This document shows positions 8,595-17,075 of a stretch of DNA of 64,000 bases, in pieces. The stretch lies in the NCBI RefSeq assembly GCF_002109385.1, contig NZ_CP020814.1, positions 1,449,501 through 1,513,500 of the forward strand, written 5' to 3'. Both the position numbers and the translations under genes were made by a program. The DNA comes from Halalkalibacter krulwichiae. Its GTDB lineage: Bacteria > Bacillota > Bacilli > Bacillales > Bacillaceae_D. Positions within the stretch are counted from its first letter, which is position 1. Each line of letters opens with the position of its first letter. Under the pieces are notes generated by a model, which saw only the letters and a program-made list of their open reading frames with translations, did no database searches and was not told where the DNA came from.

Positions 8595-9543
8595 TATAAT
8601 TCGTTTTATTCAAAATGAAAACATGAAAATTTATAAACGTATTGGTACATGGGTAATGGTTGGAGTTTTGATTCTCACTGTAGTGATTGGTGGATTAGTG
8701 ACAAAATATATGATGAACGTTTACGAAACAGAGGACTGGCAACTAGCATTACAAACAGAAAATCAGCAGCTTACTGATCAAATAGCACAGCTAAATGACA
8801 TGGAAATGGGGAGTGCTGCACAACCCCTTCATCATCAGATTAGCATTAATGAGTATCGAATTACGAATAATGTTCCCCCAGTGGAATCGGGCACTTTATG
8901 GGGTTTTATGATGACAGTTCCAGATTTCACTGCGCTCGCATCGGTTTTTGTCATTGTCATTGGTGCAGGAATCGTAGCAGGGGAATTTTCCACTGGTACA
9001 ATTAAACTTCTTTTAATACGTCCGGTAAATCGCTTTAAAATATTACTTTCAAAGTACATTGCGACGCTTTTATTTGCCGTTGTTTTACTAGCGCTTTTGT
9101 TCCTTTCATCTTTTGCTGTAGGTAGAATATTATTCGGATTTGGTGGGGGGCAGTTGCCTTATCTTGTATATAATGGCGAGGAAGTCGTAGAGAGAAGTAT
9201 GATAACGCAAATTATGAGCTTCTATGCTTTTAACAGTATTGATTTAGTTATGATGGTTACATTTGCCTTTATGATTTCTACCGTTTTTAGAAGTGGCTCA
9301 ATGGCAATAGGTCTATCTTTATTCTTGATGTTTACAGGTGGTCAAGTCGTCCAATTATTTAATCAATACGACTGGGTTAAATACATTTTGTTTACTCATA
9401 CAAATTTAAGCCAATATAACAATGGAACACCGATTGTTGAGGGGATGACCATGAGTTACTCCATCATGATGCTCTGCATTTACTTTATCCTCTTCATTGG
9501 AATTTCGTTTATTACCTTTCAAAAGAGGGATGTTGTCGCTTAA
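8587..9543 (+). CDS. ABC-2 type permease, BcrB/ABC-2_membrane_5-like
   Basis: A 318-residue membrane protein with about six hydrophobic segments. A first helix at residues 20-42 is followed by a large external loop (43-110), then F-V-I-V-I-G-A-G-I-V-A-G-E-F-S-T-G-T-I-K around residues 119-138. The latter is the elbow-loop motif of ABC-2 exporters with the conserved E-x-x-x-G-T. It is the membrane half of the exporter encoded with the ATPase it overlaps by 8 bases. The order ATPase-permease and the size match BcrAB/YxlF-like transporters. The substrate is unknown. Confidence 0.82.
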   Translation: MLNIIRFIQNENMKIYKRIGTWVMVGVLILTVVIGGLVTKYMMNVYETEDWQLALQTENQQLTDQIAQLNDMEMGSAAQPLHHQISINEYRITNNVPPVESGTLWGFMMTVPDFTALASVFVIVIGAGIVAGEFSTGTIKLLLIRPVNRFKILLSKYIATLLFAVVLLALLFLSSFAVGRILFGFGGGQLPYLVYNGEEVVERSMITQIMSFYAFNSIDLVMMVTFAFMISTVFRSGSMAIGLSLFLMFTGGQVVQLFNQYDWVKYILFTHTNLSQYNNGTPIVEGMTMSYSIMMLCIYFILFIGISFITFQKRDVVA

Positions 9544-9639
9544 ACGTCTGAGAGTTACCTTTTGATGGGTTATCTTTCCTTTTAATAAATCAGTATAATG
9601 GCAAATAAAAGGAACTTCACATAGAAGTAGGGGACTGTC

Positions 9640-10338
9640 ATGAAAGAAGAGGTGATCTTGATTGTTGAGGATGAAAAAGAAATTGGTGAACTGGTACGAG
9701 ATTATTTAACGGCGAATGGATTCCATACTGTACTCGCCCATGACGGAGATGAGGGAATCAAACAATTTAAGAAAGTTTCACCGATCCTTGTTGTGTTAGA
9801 TGTAATGCTGCCAAAGGTTAGTGGGATTGACGTGTGCCGAACAATTCGTGCGAGTTCCAATATCCCAATCATTATGATTAGTGCAAAGAAAAGTGAAACA
9901 GATAAAATTATCGGTTTAGGAATTGGAGCAGATGATTATATTGCCAAACCATTTAGTCCAGGAGAGCTTGTGGCTAGAATAAAAGCCCAATTACGGCGGT
10001 ACAAGGAATTTGCTAGTCAGCCGATTGAAAGCAATACATTGAAAGTTGGGGAGTTAGAGGTTGATGAGAAAGGGTTTAATGTAACCATTTCTGGAAATAA
10101 AATTGAATTATCGGCAAAGGAATTTCAATTGTTGCATTATCTGGCCAAAAACAGGGGACAAGTCTTTTCAAAGACTCAACTTTTTGAACAAGTATGGGGA
10201 TATGAAAGCTACGGAGATCTAAATACTGTTACCGTATATATAAGAAAGATTAGAGAAAAGATTGAAGGAAACCCGTCTGATCCGAAATATATCGTAACAG
10301 TGTGGGGAGTAGGCTATAAATTTGAAGGGAGTTCATAA
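9640..10338 (+). CDS. OmpR/PhoB-family response regulator
   Basis: A 232-residue two-domain response regulator. The receiver domain (1-120) has the acidic pair Glu10-Asp11, phospho-acceptor Asp54 in V-V-L-D-V-M-L-P, and a conserved Ser and Lys later. The winged-helix output domain (about 130-230) carries V-T-V-Y-I-R-K-I-R-E-K in the recognition helix and Y-K-F-E at the end. It is activated by the kinase encoded 2 bases downstream. The neighbouring ABC exporter is the likely target because it lies just upstream. A TATAAT at 9594-9599 could be its own -10 box, although the -35 is weak. Confidence 0.9.
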   Translation: MKEEVILIVEDEKEIGELVRDYLTANGFHTVLAHDGDEGIKQFKKVSPILVVLDVMLPKVSGIDVCRTIRASSNIPIIMISAKKSETDKIIGLGIGADDYIAKPFSPGELVARIKAQLRRYKEFASQPIESNTLKVGELEVDEKGFNVTISGNKIELSAKEFQLLHYLAKNRGQVFSKTQLFEQVWGYESYGDLNTVTVYIRKIREKIEGNPSDPKYIVTVWGVGYKFEGSS

Positions 10339-10340
10339 AA

Positions 10341-11723
10341 TTGAAATTAAAAGCGAGGCTCGTGTTAGCGTTCCTCTCAATTATATTGATTCCTATATTA
10401 ATGTTTATTGGCATAACTTCCCTTTATACATTTCATATCGAACATGTAACTGAACAAGAGCAAGAACTCACGGAACAACTGATCAACTCGATCCATAAGT
10501 TAGTGATCGAAAAGCACGAATTATTAGATGATCCAGACGCTTTTTATAAAGAGATCTATCCGATAATTAAACCGTATATGATGGGAGTCGTGATTTCGAC
10601 TTTCGACAGGGAAAAACTGTTTGATTCTCGTTTCATTGAGGGCCGTCCTCAAATGCAATTTATGTTCACCATTTGGGAATCACAGGTACAAGCTTTAACT
10701 GGAGAGCGATTTCATATTGAAATTCAATCAGATTCGATTCGACTAATGCCCGACCAAGCCGAAGAAAAGATTATAGATGTACTTCTTATTGCGATTAGTT
10801 CAGCCTTACTTGTTCTTGTTGTCCTTATGATTGGATGGACGGTTTATATAGCTCGAACGATCTTAAACCCCTTGAAGGAAATATACACAGCTACAGAGGA
10901 AATGACAGTTGGGAATTTAGATTACAAGATCTCCTATAGAAGAAAAGATGAACTTGGTCGTTTTATTGAAGGGTTTAATTTAATGAGAAGTCATTTAAAG
11001 CAATCGCTTGCCAACCAAAGGCAATATGAACAAAATAGGAAAGAACTAATTGCCACAATCTCACATGATTTACGTACTCCACTACAATCGATAAAAGGAT
11101 ATGTAGAGGGAATCAATGACGGAATTGTCCAAAACGAAGAAATGAAAAAGAAATATCTTCAAGTAATTCTCTCAAAAACGGAGCAGCTTGATCGTTTAAT
11201 TGATGATCTTTTCGATTTTTCAAAGATAGAACTTGATCAACTAGCCATAGAAAAAAACGTCATTAACAGTCAAGAGTTTCTTGGAAGCCTATTTGAATAT
11301 GCAAAAATGGATAATGAACGGAAGTCAGTAAAATTTAACGTAACAAATTCTATTCCATCCGTACTCATTGACATTGATCCAGTGCGAATAGAACAGGCTA
11401 TAACGAATTTACTAGATAATGCTGTCCGATACGGCGGGACAGAAATTAACATCACAATCTCAATAGATCTTTTAACAAAATCACTTTCTATTGAAATAAA
11501 AGATAATGGAATAGGCATTTCAAAAGAAGATCTTCCAAATGTCTTTGATTTATTTTTTCGAGGGGAGAAATCAAGATCCCGAGAATTCGGTGGGACAGGG
11601 TTAGGCCTTGCTATTGTAAAGAAAATCATCAAAGCTCACGATGGAACAATCACGGTAGAGAGTGAAGTAGGGAGAGGAAGTTTGTTTATTATAAGGTTGC
11701 CTTTTGTAGAGAAAAAGCTGTAA
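10341..11723 (+). CDS. Sensor histidine kinase (HAMP, HisKA, HATPase)
   Basis: A 460-residue membrane kinase with TM1 at about 7-29, an extracellular sensor loop of about 115 residues, TM2 at 145-170 and a HAMP linker at 171-225. The H-box S-H-D-L-R-T-P has phosphorylated His242. Then come N box L-L-D-N-A-V-R-Y, G1 D-N-G-I-G-I and G2 G-G-T-G-L-G-L-A-I-V. It starts at TTG, served by GGGAG at the end of the regulator gene. It phosphorylates that regulator. The sizeable extracellular domain differs from the short-loop intramembrane-sensing kinases of BceS type, so it may sense a ligand directly. The signal is unknown. Confidence 0.88.
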   Translation: MKLKARLVLAFLSIILIPILMFIGITSLYTFHIEHVTEQEQELTEQLINSIHKLVIEKHELLDDPDAFYKEIYPIIKPYMMGVVISTFDREKLFDSRFIEGRPQMQFMFTIWESQVQALTGERFHIEIQSDSIRLMPDQAEEKIIDVLLIAISSALLVLVVLMIGWTVYIARTILNPLKEIYTATEEMTVGNLDYKISYRRKDELGRFIEGFNLMRSHLKQSLANQRQYEQNRKELIATISHDLRTPLQSIKGYVEGINDGIVQNEEMKKKYLQVILSKTEQLDRLIDDLFDFSKIELDQLAIEKNVINSQEFLGSLFEYAKMDNERKSVKFNVTNSIPSVLIDIDPVRIEQAITNLLDNAVRYGGTEINITISIDLLTKSLSIEIKDNGIGISKEDLPNVFDLFFRGEKSRSREFGGTGLGLAIVKKIIKAHDGTITVESEVGRGSLFIIRLPFVEKKL

Positions 11724-11747
11724 ATAGAACTTGCGTAAAGAATCTAA

Positions 11748-11787
11748 ACTGCCTGCACCTTAAAAAGGGACAGGCAGTCTTTTTTTA
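11748..11787 (+). terminator. Terminator after the two-component genes
   Basis: ACTGCCTG (11748-11755) pairs with CAGGCAGT (11771-11778) and is followed by CTTTTTTT. It separates the kinase from the convergent MFS gene. Confidence 0.85.
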
Positions 11788-11800
11788 GCTTTGAAATTTT

Positions 11801-13003
11801 TTATACTCCTTGCGTAACCCCTTTATCAAATTCATTCTTTTTCCCATGAAGTAGGTAGTACAAGCCCGTACATGCTAAGACAATAATGGCTAAGGTGACA
11901 TATAGGTTTCGATAACCAATGAATGGAATTAACATGCCAAGAAGGAACGGGCCAAGACCAATTCCCAAATCATAACAAACCCAGAAAGTTGTCGTAGCGA
12001 GACCAATTCGGTGTTGAGGTACTTTTTTAATTGCAATGGCTTGTGTTGCTGACTGTAGATTACCGAATCCTAGTCCTATTAAAGCCCCGGCGATTAGTAA
12101 AGCAATGCCGCTTTCAGCTTGACTTAATACAAGCAAGCCCACTATAAATAAAATAAATGATGGAAACATCACAACATTATCGCCCCTTGTATCTAACAAT
12201 CTACCTGTAAATGGTCTAGATACGAGAATACAGACAGAATAGACGATAAAAAAGTAACTGGCAGCCGTCATAAGATTAATTTCCATTGAATACGTCGCGA
12301 GGAATGACAGAATTCCAACATAGCATAACGCTAATAATCCAGTCATCGCCGTAATCGGAAGTGCGCGTTTATCAATAAAACTGGTTAACTGGAATCCTTT
12401 CATTTCGTTACGTTCCTTATACGTCATCTCAACATTAGGAATTGAAGCAAACAAAGGTAATAGGATACAAAGGATGGATAAAAGTGTACAAATGATAAAA
12501 ATCATACTCATGTTGCCCATTTGCATAATGTAAACACCAATAAAAGGTCCAATCGCCGTAGCAAGGATAAAGCTTAATGAATAGTAACTTATGCCCTCGC
12601 CTTGTCGGTTGACTGGGATAATGTTCATAACAGATATTTGCATGACGGAAATGGCGACACCCATTACTATTCCTTGAACAAAACGAATGAGGAGTAAGAA
12701 GTTTAAGCTATCGATTGTAAAGAAAAACAATGAAACTAAAAAACTTAAGATGAGCCCAGTATAAAGAAGTTTCTTACGACCGATTAGGTCTAGATATTTA
12801 CCCGTGAATAAACGAGCTGCTAGCACCCCGACAATAAATAAACTTGCTGCAAGACCAGCTGTTCCTTGGGAGGCACCGAAATGTTCAATCACATATGCGG
12901 TAATTGTGGTCATCGTTAGAAAATACATGAGTGCTAGTAAAAAAGTGCTTAGCCAAATAATCACAAAATCTTTTGTCCATAACGGTGTTTTAGAAGTTTG
13001 CAT
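11801..13003 (-). CDS. MFS transporter (drug/proton antiporter-like, DHA type)
   Basis: A 400-residue major facilitator with about 12 membrane helices. The loop 2-3 motif reads G-K-Y-L-D-L-I-G-R-K-K near residues 67-77, and an R-F-V-Q-G-I motif is in helix 4. The closest relative in this window is the MFS gene at 62531: both begin L-W-T-K-x-F near residue 10 and have the same spacing of motifs, so they look like paralogues. Likely an exporter or uptake symporter of small organic molecules; the substrate is unknown. It is monocistronic and convergent with the kinase gene. Confidence 0.82.
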   Translation of the reverse strand: MQTSKTPLWTKDFVIIWLSTFLLALMYFLTMTTITAYVIEHFGASQGTAGLAASLFIVGVLAARLFTGKYLDLIGRKKLLYTGLILSFLVSLFFFTIDSLNFLLLIRFVQGIVMGVAISVMQISVMNIIPVNRQGEGISYYSLSFILATAIGPFIGVYIMQMGNMSMIFIICTLLSILCILLPLFASIPNVEMTYKERNEMKGFQLTSFIDKRALPITAMTGLLALCYVGILSFLATYSMEINLMTAASYFFIVYSVCILVSRPFTGRLLDTRGDNVVMFPSFILFIVGLLVLSQAESGIALLIAGALIGLGFGNLQSATQAIAIKKVPQHRIGLATTTFWVCYDLGIGLGPFLLGMLIPFIGYRNLYVTLAIIVLACTGLYYLLHGKKNEFDKGVTQGV

Positions 13004-13181
13004 GTTTACTACCCCATTACTATTTTATTTTAGTAAGACCAATCAAATAACAATGAGACTTTTTAGAATTTCTCAACAATGAATATTTAGAATATAGAAA
13101 TTATATCATGAATGAAGCATTTATTGAAAAGAGAATGAATCGCTAGATGATTTGTGAGTGGTGGCAATTTGTTCTCTCTAG

Positions 13182-13216
13182 AAAATAAACCGACCTTACT
13201 AATAAAAGGTCGGTTT
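13182..13216 (-). terminator. Terminator of the QorB-like gene
   Basis: AAACCGACCTT (13187-13197) and AAGGTCGGTTT (13206-13216) form a perfect 11-bp stem. On the minus strand it is followed by TATTTTC, as expected for a gene ending at 13241. Confidence 0.75.
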
Positions 13217-13240
13217 GTAAATGAAACTCGATTATACTGT

Positions 13241-14101
13241 TTAAGAGATGCTCTCAACGATTTGCGATAAACCTTCACGAACTGGTGTAGCAGGACGCCC
13301 AAGCAGTTTCTCAAAATCATTGCTTTCGATTTCTAGTGTGCCTTCTCGAATGTCTTTTTGAATGTTGACAAGCATAGGAATAAGGAAATCTGGCACACCA
13401 GCAGCCTTCATGATATCACCGTAAGCCGTATCAGTAACGCGTTCGACAGGAACATCTTTTCCTAATACAGCGCTAAGAGCAGAAGCTAGCTCATCCTGAG
13501 TCAATAATTTGCCTGATAACTCATAAATGGTGTTCTCGTGTCCACCTGCTAAAACGGTGGCTGCTGCTTCAGCGTAGTCTTGCTGAAGAGCCCAGCCAAC
13601 TTTTCCGTTTTCAGCAGACGTTACCCATGGAGCTCCTGCTAGAACCGCTTGTATACTTGATGCTTCATTTTCTAGATACCAATTGTTTCGTAAAAAGGAA
13701 TAAGCGATCCCTGTGTTTAAAATCATTTCTTCTGTTGCTTTATGAGTTGGCGAAAGGAAATTAGTACTTTCCTTTGCATTTGCAATACTTGTATATGCGA
13801 TGAATTTCACTCCCGCGCGCTCTGCCGCTGCAACGGCATCCCCATGCTGGCGAATTCTCGTTTCATTGTCACCATCTGCTGAAATCATTAACAGTCTATC
13901 AATTCCTCTAAATGCATGATCCAATGTTTCTGGTTTATCAAAATCACCTTGGCGAACTTCTACTCCGCGAGCTTGTAAGTCTGCTGCTTTCTCAGGGTTA
14001 CGAACACTTACTGCAAGTTGATTGGTAGGAACTGTTTTTAATAACGCCTCGACAATTTTCCTTCCTAATTTTCCTGTTGCTCCTGTTACTAATAGTTTCA
14101 T
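13241..14101 (-). CDS. qorB: NAD(P)H-binding quinone reductase, QorB/NmrA-like SDR
   Basis: A 286-residue atypical short-chain dehydrogenase. The N-terminal L-V-T-G-A-T-G-K-L-G at residues 3-12 is the nucleotide-binding loop, followed by V-R-N-P-E-K-A near residue 34 and F-I-A-Y-T-S near 97. L-R-N-N-W-Y near 138 is shared with E. coli QorB (YtfG), which I remember as a close match in order and spacing. QorB reduces quinones with NADPH. It is divergent from an Rrf2 regulator of the YwnA type, and an operator-like inverted repeat overlaps its promoter. The regulator is therefore a likely repressor of this gene in response to electrophiles; that link is inferred. Confidence 0.85.
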   Translation of the reverse strand: MKLLVTGATGKLGRKIVEALLKTVPTNQLAVSVRNPEKAADLQARGVEVRQGDFDKPETLDHAFRGIDRLLMISADGDNETRIRQHGDAVAAAERAGVKFIAYTSIANAKESTNFLSPTHKATEEMILNTGIAYSFLRNNWYLENEASSIQAVLAGAPWVTSAENGKVGWALQQDYAEAAATVLAGGHENTIYELSGKLLTQDELASALSAVLGKDVPVERVTDTAYGDIMKAAGVPDFLIPMLVNIQKDIREGTLEIESNDFEKLLGRPATPVREGLSQIVESIS

Positions 14102-14144
14102 CTGTCAAACCCTCCCATATATTAAGTAGTATATTATTCTTGAC

Positions 14145-14184
14145 ATGTATCTATCTCGAGTACATGTATTCATGATAGATACAT
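14145..14184. promoter_or_regulatory. Inverted-repeat operator between qorB-like and rrf2-like genes
   Basis: ATGTATCTATC (14145-14155) and GATAGATACAT (14174-14184) are perfect 11-bp inverted copies with an 18-base spacer. The spacer contains the palindrome TACATGTA (14161-14168). The right arm overlaps the -10 box of the qorB-like promoter. This is the best candidate binding site for the divergent Rrf2 regulator. Confidence 0.6.
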
Positions 14185-14200
14185 ATTGGTGGATTGTCAA
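14172..14200 (-). promoter_or_regulatory. Promoter of the QorB-like gene
   Basis: On the minus strand TTGACA (14200-14195) and TATCAT (14177-14172) are spaced by exactly 17 bases. The operator repeat covers the -10 region. Confidence 0.65.
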
Positions 14201-14214
14201 CTAGGGAACAGTCA

Positions 14215-14243
14215 TTTTGAATTTATCGTAATTTAGGTATAAT
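14215..14243 (+). promoter_or_regulatory. Candidate promoter of the Rrf2 regulator gene
   Basis: TATAAT at 14238-14243 has the weak -35 TTTTGA at 14215-14220 with 17-base spacing. It lies 70 bases before the start codon. Confidence 0.45.
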
Positions 14244-14312
14244 AAGTTGTAATCAAATTTCATACATGTTCTGAGAAATAAATGGTTAGTAACGATAAAG
14301 TAGGTGAATGAC

Positions 14313-14738
14313 ATGTCTATTAGCAGTAGATTTTCTGTTGGTATTCACGTAATAGCTCTGATTGAGCTAAATAAAGACGGGGTAAGCTCGTCCGAATTTT
14401 TAGCAGGGAGTGTAAACACGAATCCGACTTTAATTAGAAAGATTATGGGGATGTTAAAAAAAGCTGGATTAATTGACGTACAACCTGGCATTGCAGGGGC
14501 AAAGTTAGCAAAGGACCCATCTGACATTTCATTGCTTGATGTATTTAAGGCGGTTGATGTTGTAAAGGAAAAAGATTTGTTTACTATACATGAAAGTCCA
14601 CATCCTGATTGCCTTGTCGGCAGGAATATTCAAGATGCCATTATCCCCATACTTTCAGCGGCTCAAATAGCTATGGAAAAGGTACTTGGAAATGTGACGA
14701 TTGAAGATATTATTAAGGATATTGTTGGAAAAGAGTAA
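14313..14738 (+). CDS. Rrf2-family transcriptional regulator, YwnA-like
   Basis: A 141-residue regulator with an N-terminal winged helix: S-V-N-T-N-P-T-L-I-R-K-I near residues 30-41 is the recognition helix, then G-L-I-D-V-Q-P-G-I-A-G-A. A C-terminal segment H-E-S-P-H-P-D-C-L-V-G contains the only Cys. The match in order to B. subtilis YwnA is good. It lacks the three-Cys cluster of IscR/NsrR, so Fe-S binding is unlikely and the single Cys could sense thiol-reactive compounds. I chose ATG 14313 with AGGTG upstream; a GTG at 14304 is in frame. It is divergent from the QorB-like gene, its probable target. Confidence 0.85.
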   Translation: MSISSRFSVGIHVIALIELNKDGVSSSEFLAGSVNTNPTLIRKIMGMLKKAGLIDVQPGIAGAKLAKDPSDISLLDVFKAVDVVKEKDLFTIHESPHPDCLVGRNIQDAIIPILSAAQIAMEKVLGNVTIEDIIKDIVGKE

Positions 14739-14825
14739 AAAGAAATGTATTTTATTACACATTCATGCTTCTGCTGCACTCTTATATCAGGAGACTAATA
14801 AATGAAAGCAGGGTCTTTTATTAAA

Positions 14826-15671
14826 TCAGTTAGTCAACCAAGCTCCCCAATTCATCTCTTTTGCACAAACTTTTCGTTTTTCATAAGTGAAAAGGTTATA
14901 TAGAGTACCGTAGTAATATTGGTGAAAGCTTGTTTTGATTTTGCACTTTTTGTATTGATAAACGGTTACTTTCAGTGCTTTTACAATCACATCATGCAAG
15001 GAAGTAATGGGAGTCTGTGAGGGAAATCTAGCACACCGATAGGCGATTTGCGTTTGATTCCAGAGTTTGCAGATTTCTGTTGTACGATTGAAAAAAGGTT
15101 TTACCGCTTTGACAAATTTCTTTGGAATATAAGTAGGGGTGAAAGAAGAGTCTAGTTCATTTAACGAGAGTTCTTTCAACGGTCTCTTACGTAGATCTTT
15201 ATTATGTAAGGTTTTCGTTTTAATGTAGTTAGTTTCCGCCTGGAATTTTCGCGGTTTAGCCCAAGTGTGATCGGGCTTTTCGTCCATATGTTGTTGCTTC
15301 AATTGTTGAGTATTGCTTGTGTCAAAATGATGAAAAACATAAACGCTATGAGAATAGCCACCTTTTTCTCGTTTCGTCCGATGATTAGATAGAATGCCTA
15401 GATTGCGTGCTTTTCGAAGCATTCTCTCAAAAGTAGAACGAGAGATTCCACCTTTAGTTGTTTGACAAGCTTGGACAAGTTTGCAAATGCGTGCATTGCA
15501 AACACCGATGACTTTAACACTGAAGCGAGTCAAATGGGTAAAGGCAATTAACTCTCCTTTAGTAAAATGATGGCCATGAATGTCTAATGTAACGGCGATT
15601 GATTGATTAAATTCCTTAACAGTTCTAAATTCACTTAAATGAGAAAATTGTTCAATTCTTCCTGATTTCAT
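14826..15671 (-). CDS. Winged-helix DNA-binding protein of unknown function
   Basis: A 281-residue basic protein. The N-terminal half (about residues 15-110) looks like a helix-turn-helix domain: a helix with F-T-K-G-E-L-I-A-F-T, then G-G-I-S-R-S-T-F-E-R-M-L-R-K-A-R-N-L-G-I as recognition helix and wing. The C-terminal half is rich in Lys, aromatic residues and Cys and is unknown to me. It resembles plasmid-type or 'cytosolic' HTH proteins that occur sporadically in Bacillus; some are thought to be replication-related. A strong GGGGGAAGG site precedes the ATG. It stands alone between unrelated genes, so it may be an acquired gene. No function is claimed. Confidence 0.6.
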   Translation of the reverse strand: MKSGRIEQFSHLSEFRTVKEFNQSIAVTLDIHGHHFTKGELIAFTHLTRFSVKVIGVCNARICKLVQACQTTKGGISRSTFERMLRKARNLGILSNHRTKREKGGYSHSVYVFHHFDTSNTQQLKQQHMDEKPDHTWAKPRKFQAETNYIKTKTLHNKDLRKRPLKELSLNELDSSFTPTYIPKKFVKAVKPFFNRTTEICKLWNQTQIAYRCARFPSQTPITSLHDVIVKALKVTVYQYKKCKIKTSFHQYYYGTLYNLFTYEKRKVCAKEMNWGAWLTN

Positions 15672-15740
15672 TTTCCTTCCCCCTTTAAAAATAGTTGCTT
15701 CATTTTGTATATATAAGCGATAGGGGGAATTGTAATAGCC

Positions 15741-15784
15741 TAATAAAAAGAAGCATTTGACTTAAATGAAAGTGAAATGCTTCT
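15741..15784 (-). terminator. Terminator of nagA
   Basis: AGAAGCATTT (15749-15758) and AAATGCTTCT (15775-15784) form a 10-bp stem. On the minus strand it is followed by TTTTATTA. Confidence 0.8.
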
Positions 15785-15799
15785 TAAATGGTTGAAGGG

Positions 15800-16984
15800 C
15801 TATTTTTTTTGATACGAAATCTTTCCTCTACATACAGTTAACACGACATTCAAATCTTGATCCACTATCGTCAAATCCGCATCTTTTCCAACCGCAATAC
15901 TGCCTTTACGGTCGAATACACCAATTTGGATAGCAGGGTTCTTCGAAGCCATTATGGTAATGTCTTCTAAGGAACAGCCGGTATAATTTTTCATATTTTT
16001 AATGGCTTGATCCATCGTTAACATGCTACCAGCTAATGTACCATCAGGTAGTAGTGCTTTTTGATTGGAGACTTCCACTTGTTGCCCTCCAAGATCATAG
16101 GTGCCATCTGCAAGCCCTTTTGCGCGCATCGCATCAGTTATCAGAATTATTTCGTTTGCACCTTTTGCTTTGTAGGTAGTGTTGACAACTGCCGGGTGGA
16201 TATGGATGCCATCAACGATCATCTCAACCATTACTTCATTTTGGTCTAACGCAGCTCCAGCAACGCCTGGTTCACGGTGATGAAATCCACGCATGCCATT
16301 GTATAAATGGGTGACGTGACGCAATCCTAGTGCGACAGCATCTTTAACTAGTGCATAAGTGGCATCTGAGTGACCAATTGATGCGATAACTCCTGTATTT
16401 GTTAAGTGCTTGACAAAGGCTAAACCATGCTCTCTTTCTGGTGCCATTGTGACAAGTTTAATTTGGTTGCCAGAGAGCTCTTGCCATTGATCAAATAAGG
16501 CAAGATCGGGATCTTTAATATGGGAGAGCGGCTGCGCTCCTGCACGTTCTGGTGAAATGAAGGGACCTTCTAAGTGAATGCCTACTATTTCTGCTTCCTC
16601 TTCGGAAGGGAGAGCGACTTGGTAGGCAGAAACATTTGATAGGGCCGCTTCAATTTGCTCGTTTGATTGAGTAATTGTCGTAGCTAAGAAACTAGTCGTT
16701 CCTTCTTTCGGAAGAGCTTGAGCCATCTTTGATAAAGCTTCAAACGAGTGATCCATTGTATCTGCACCGTTTACCCCATGAATATGGAGGTCGATAAACC
16801 CTGGTAGCAGGCAGAAATCAGACGAAAAGGTGAGGATTTCCGCTGATTCTATGGAGGGACACTCGTTCATTGGACCAACCTTTGAGATTTTGTCGTTTTT
16901 AATTTGAATAAAACTATCTTTCATTATTTCTTTTTCTGCATAGATTGTGATATTTTTTATGATGATTGTGTTTGGTCGATTCAT
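15800..16984 (-). CDS. nagA: N-acetylglucosamine-6-phosphate deacetylase
   Basis: A 394-residue amidohydrolase that removes acetate from GlcNAc-6-P to give GlcN-6-P. Metal and substrate motifs are visible in order: D-L-H-I-H-G, H-L-E-G-P-F-I-S, S-I-G-H-S-D-A, H-L-Y-N-G-M, and L-I-T-D-A-M with the catalytic Asp. I prefer the ATG at 16984, since the family usually starts a few residues before the K-N-I-T-I strand. A TTG at 17041 extends it by 19 residues, but its ribosome site would lie inside the frame. It feeds NagB of the divergent nan operon. It is preceded by the sialidase gene on the same strand, 91 bases away. Confidence 0.9.
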   Translation of the reverse strand: MNRPNTIIIKNITIYAEKEIMKDSFIQIKNDKISKVGPMNECPSIESAEILTFSSDFCLLPGFIDLHIHGVNGADTMDHSFEALSKMAQALPKEGTTSFLATTITQSNEQIEAALSNVSAYQVALPSEEEAEIVGIHLEGPFISPERAGAQPLSHIKDPDLALFDQWQELSGNQIKLVTMAPEREHGLAFVKHLTNTGVIASIGHSDATYALVKDAVALGLRHVTHLYNGMRGFHHREPGVAGAALDQNEVMVEMIVDGIHIHPAVVNTTYKAKGANEIILITDAMRAKGLADGTYDLGGQQVEVSNQKALLPDGTLAGSMLTMDQAIKNMKNYTGCSLEDITIMASKNPAIQIGVFDRKGSIAVGKDADLTIVDQDLNVVLTVCRGKISYQKK

Positions 16985-17075
16985 GTAGCATAGCCCCAAG
17001 ATTTCTTGATTGTTCTTGTTCTGAATTAACGAACCTCCCAATCATAAGAAAGATTAGAGAGGTTCGTGATGATCT

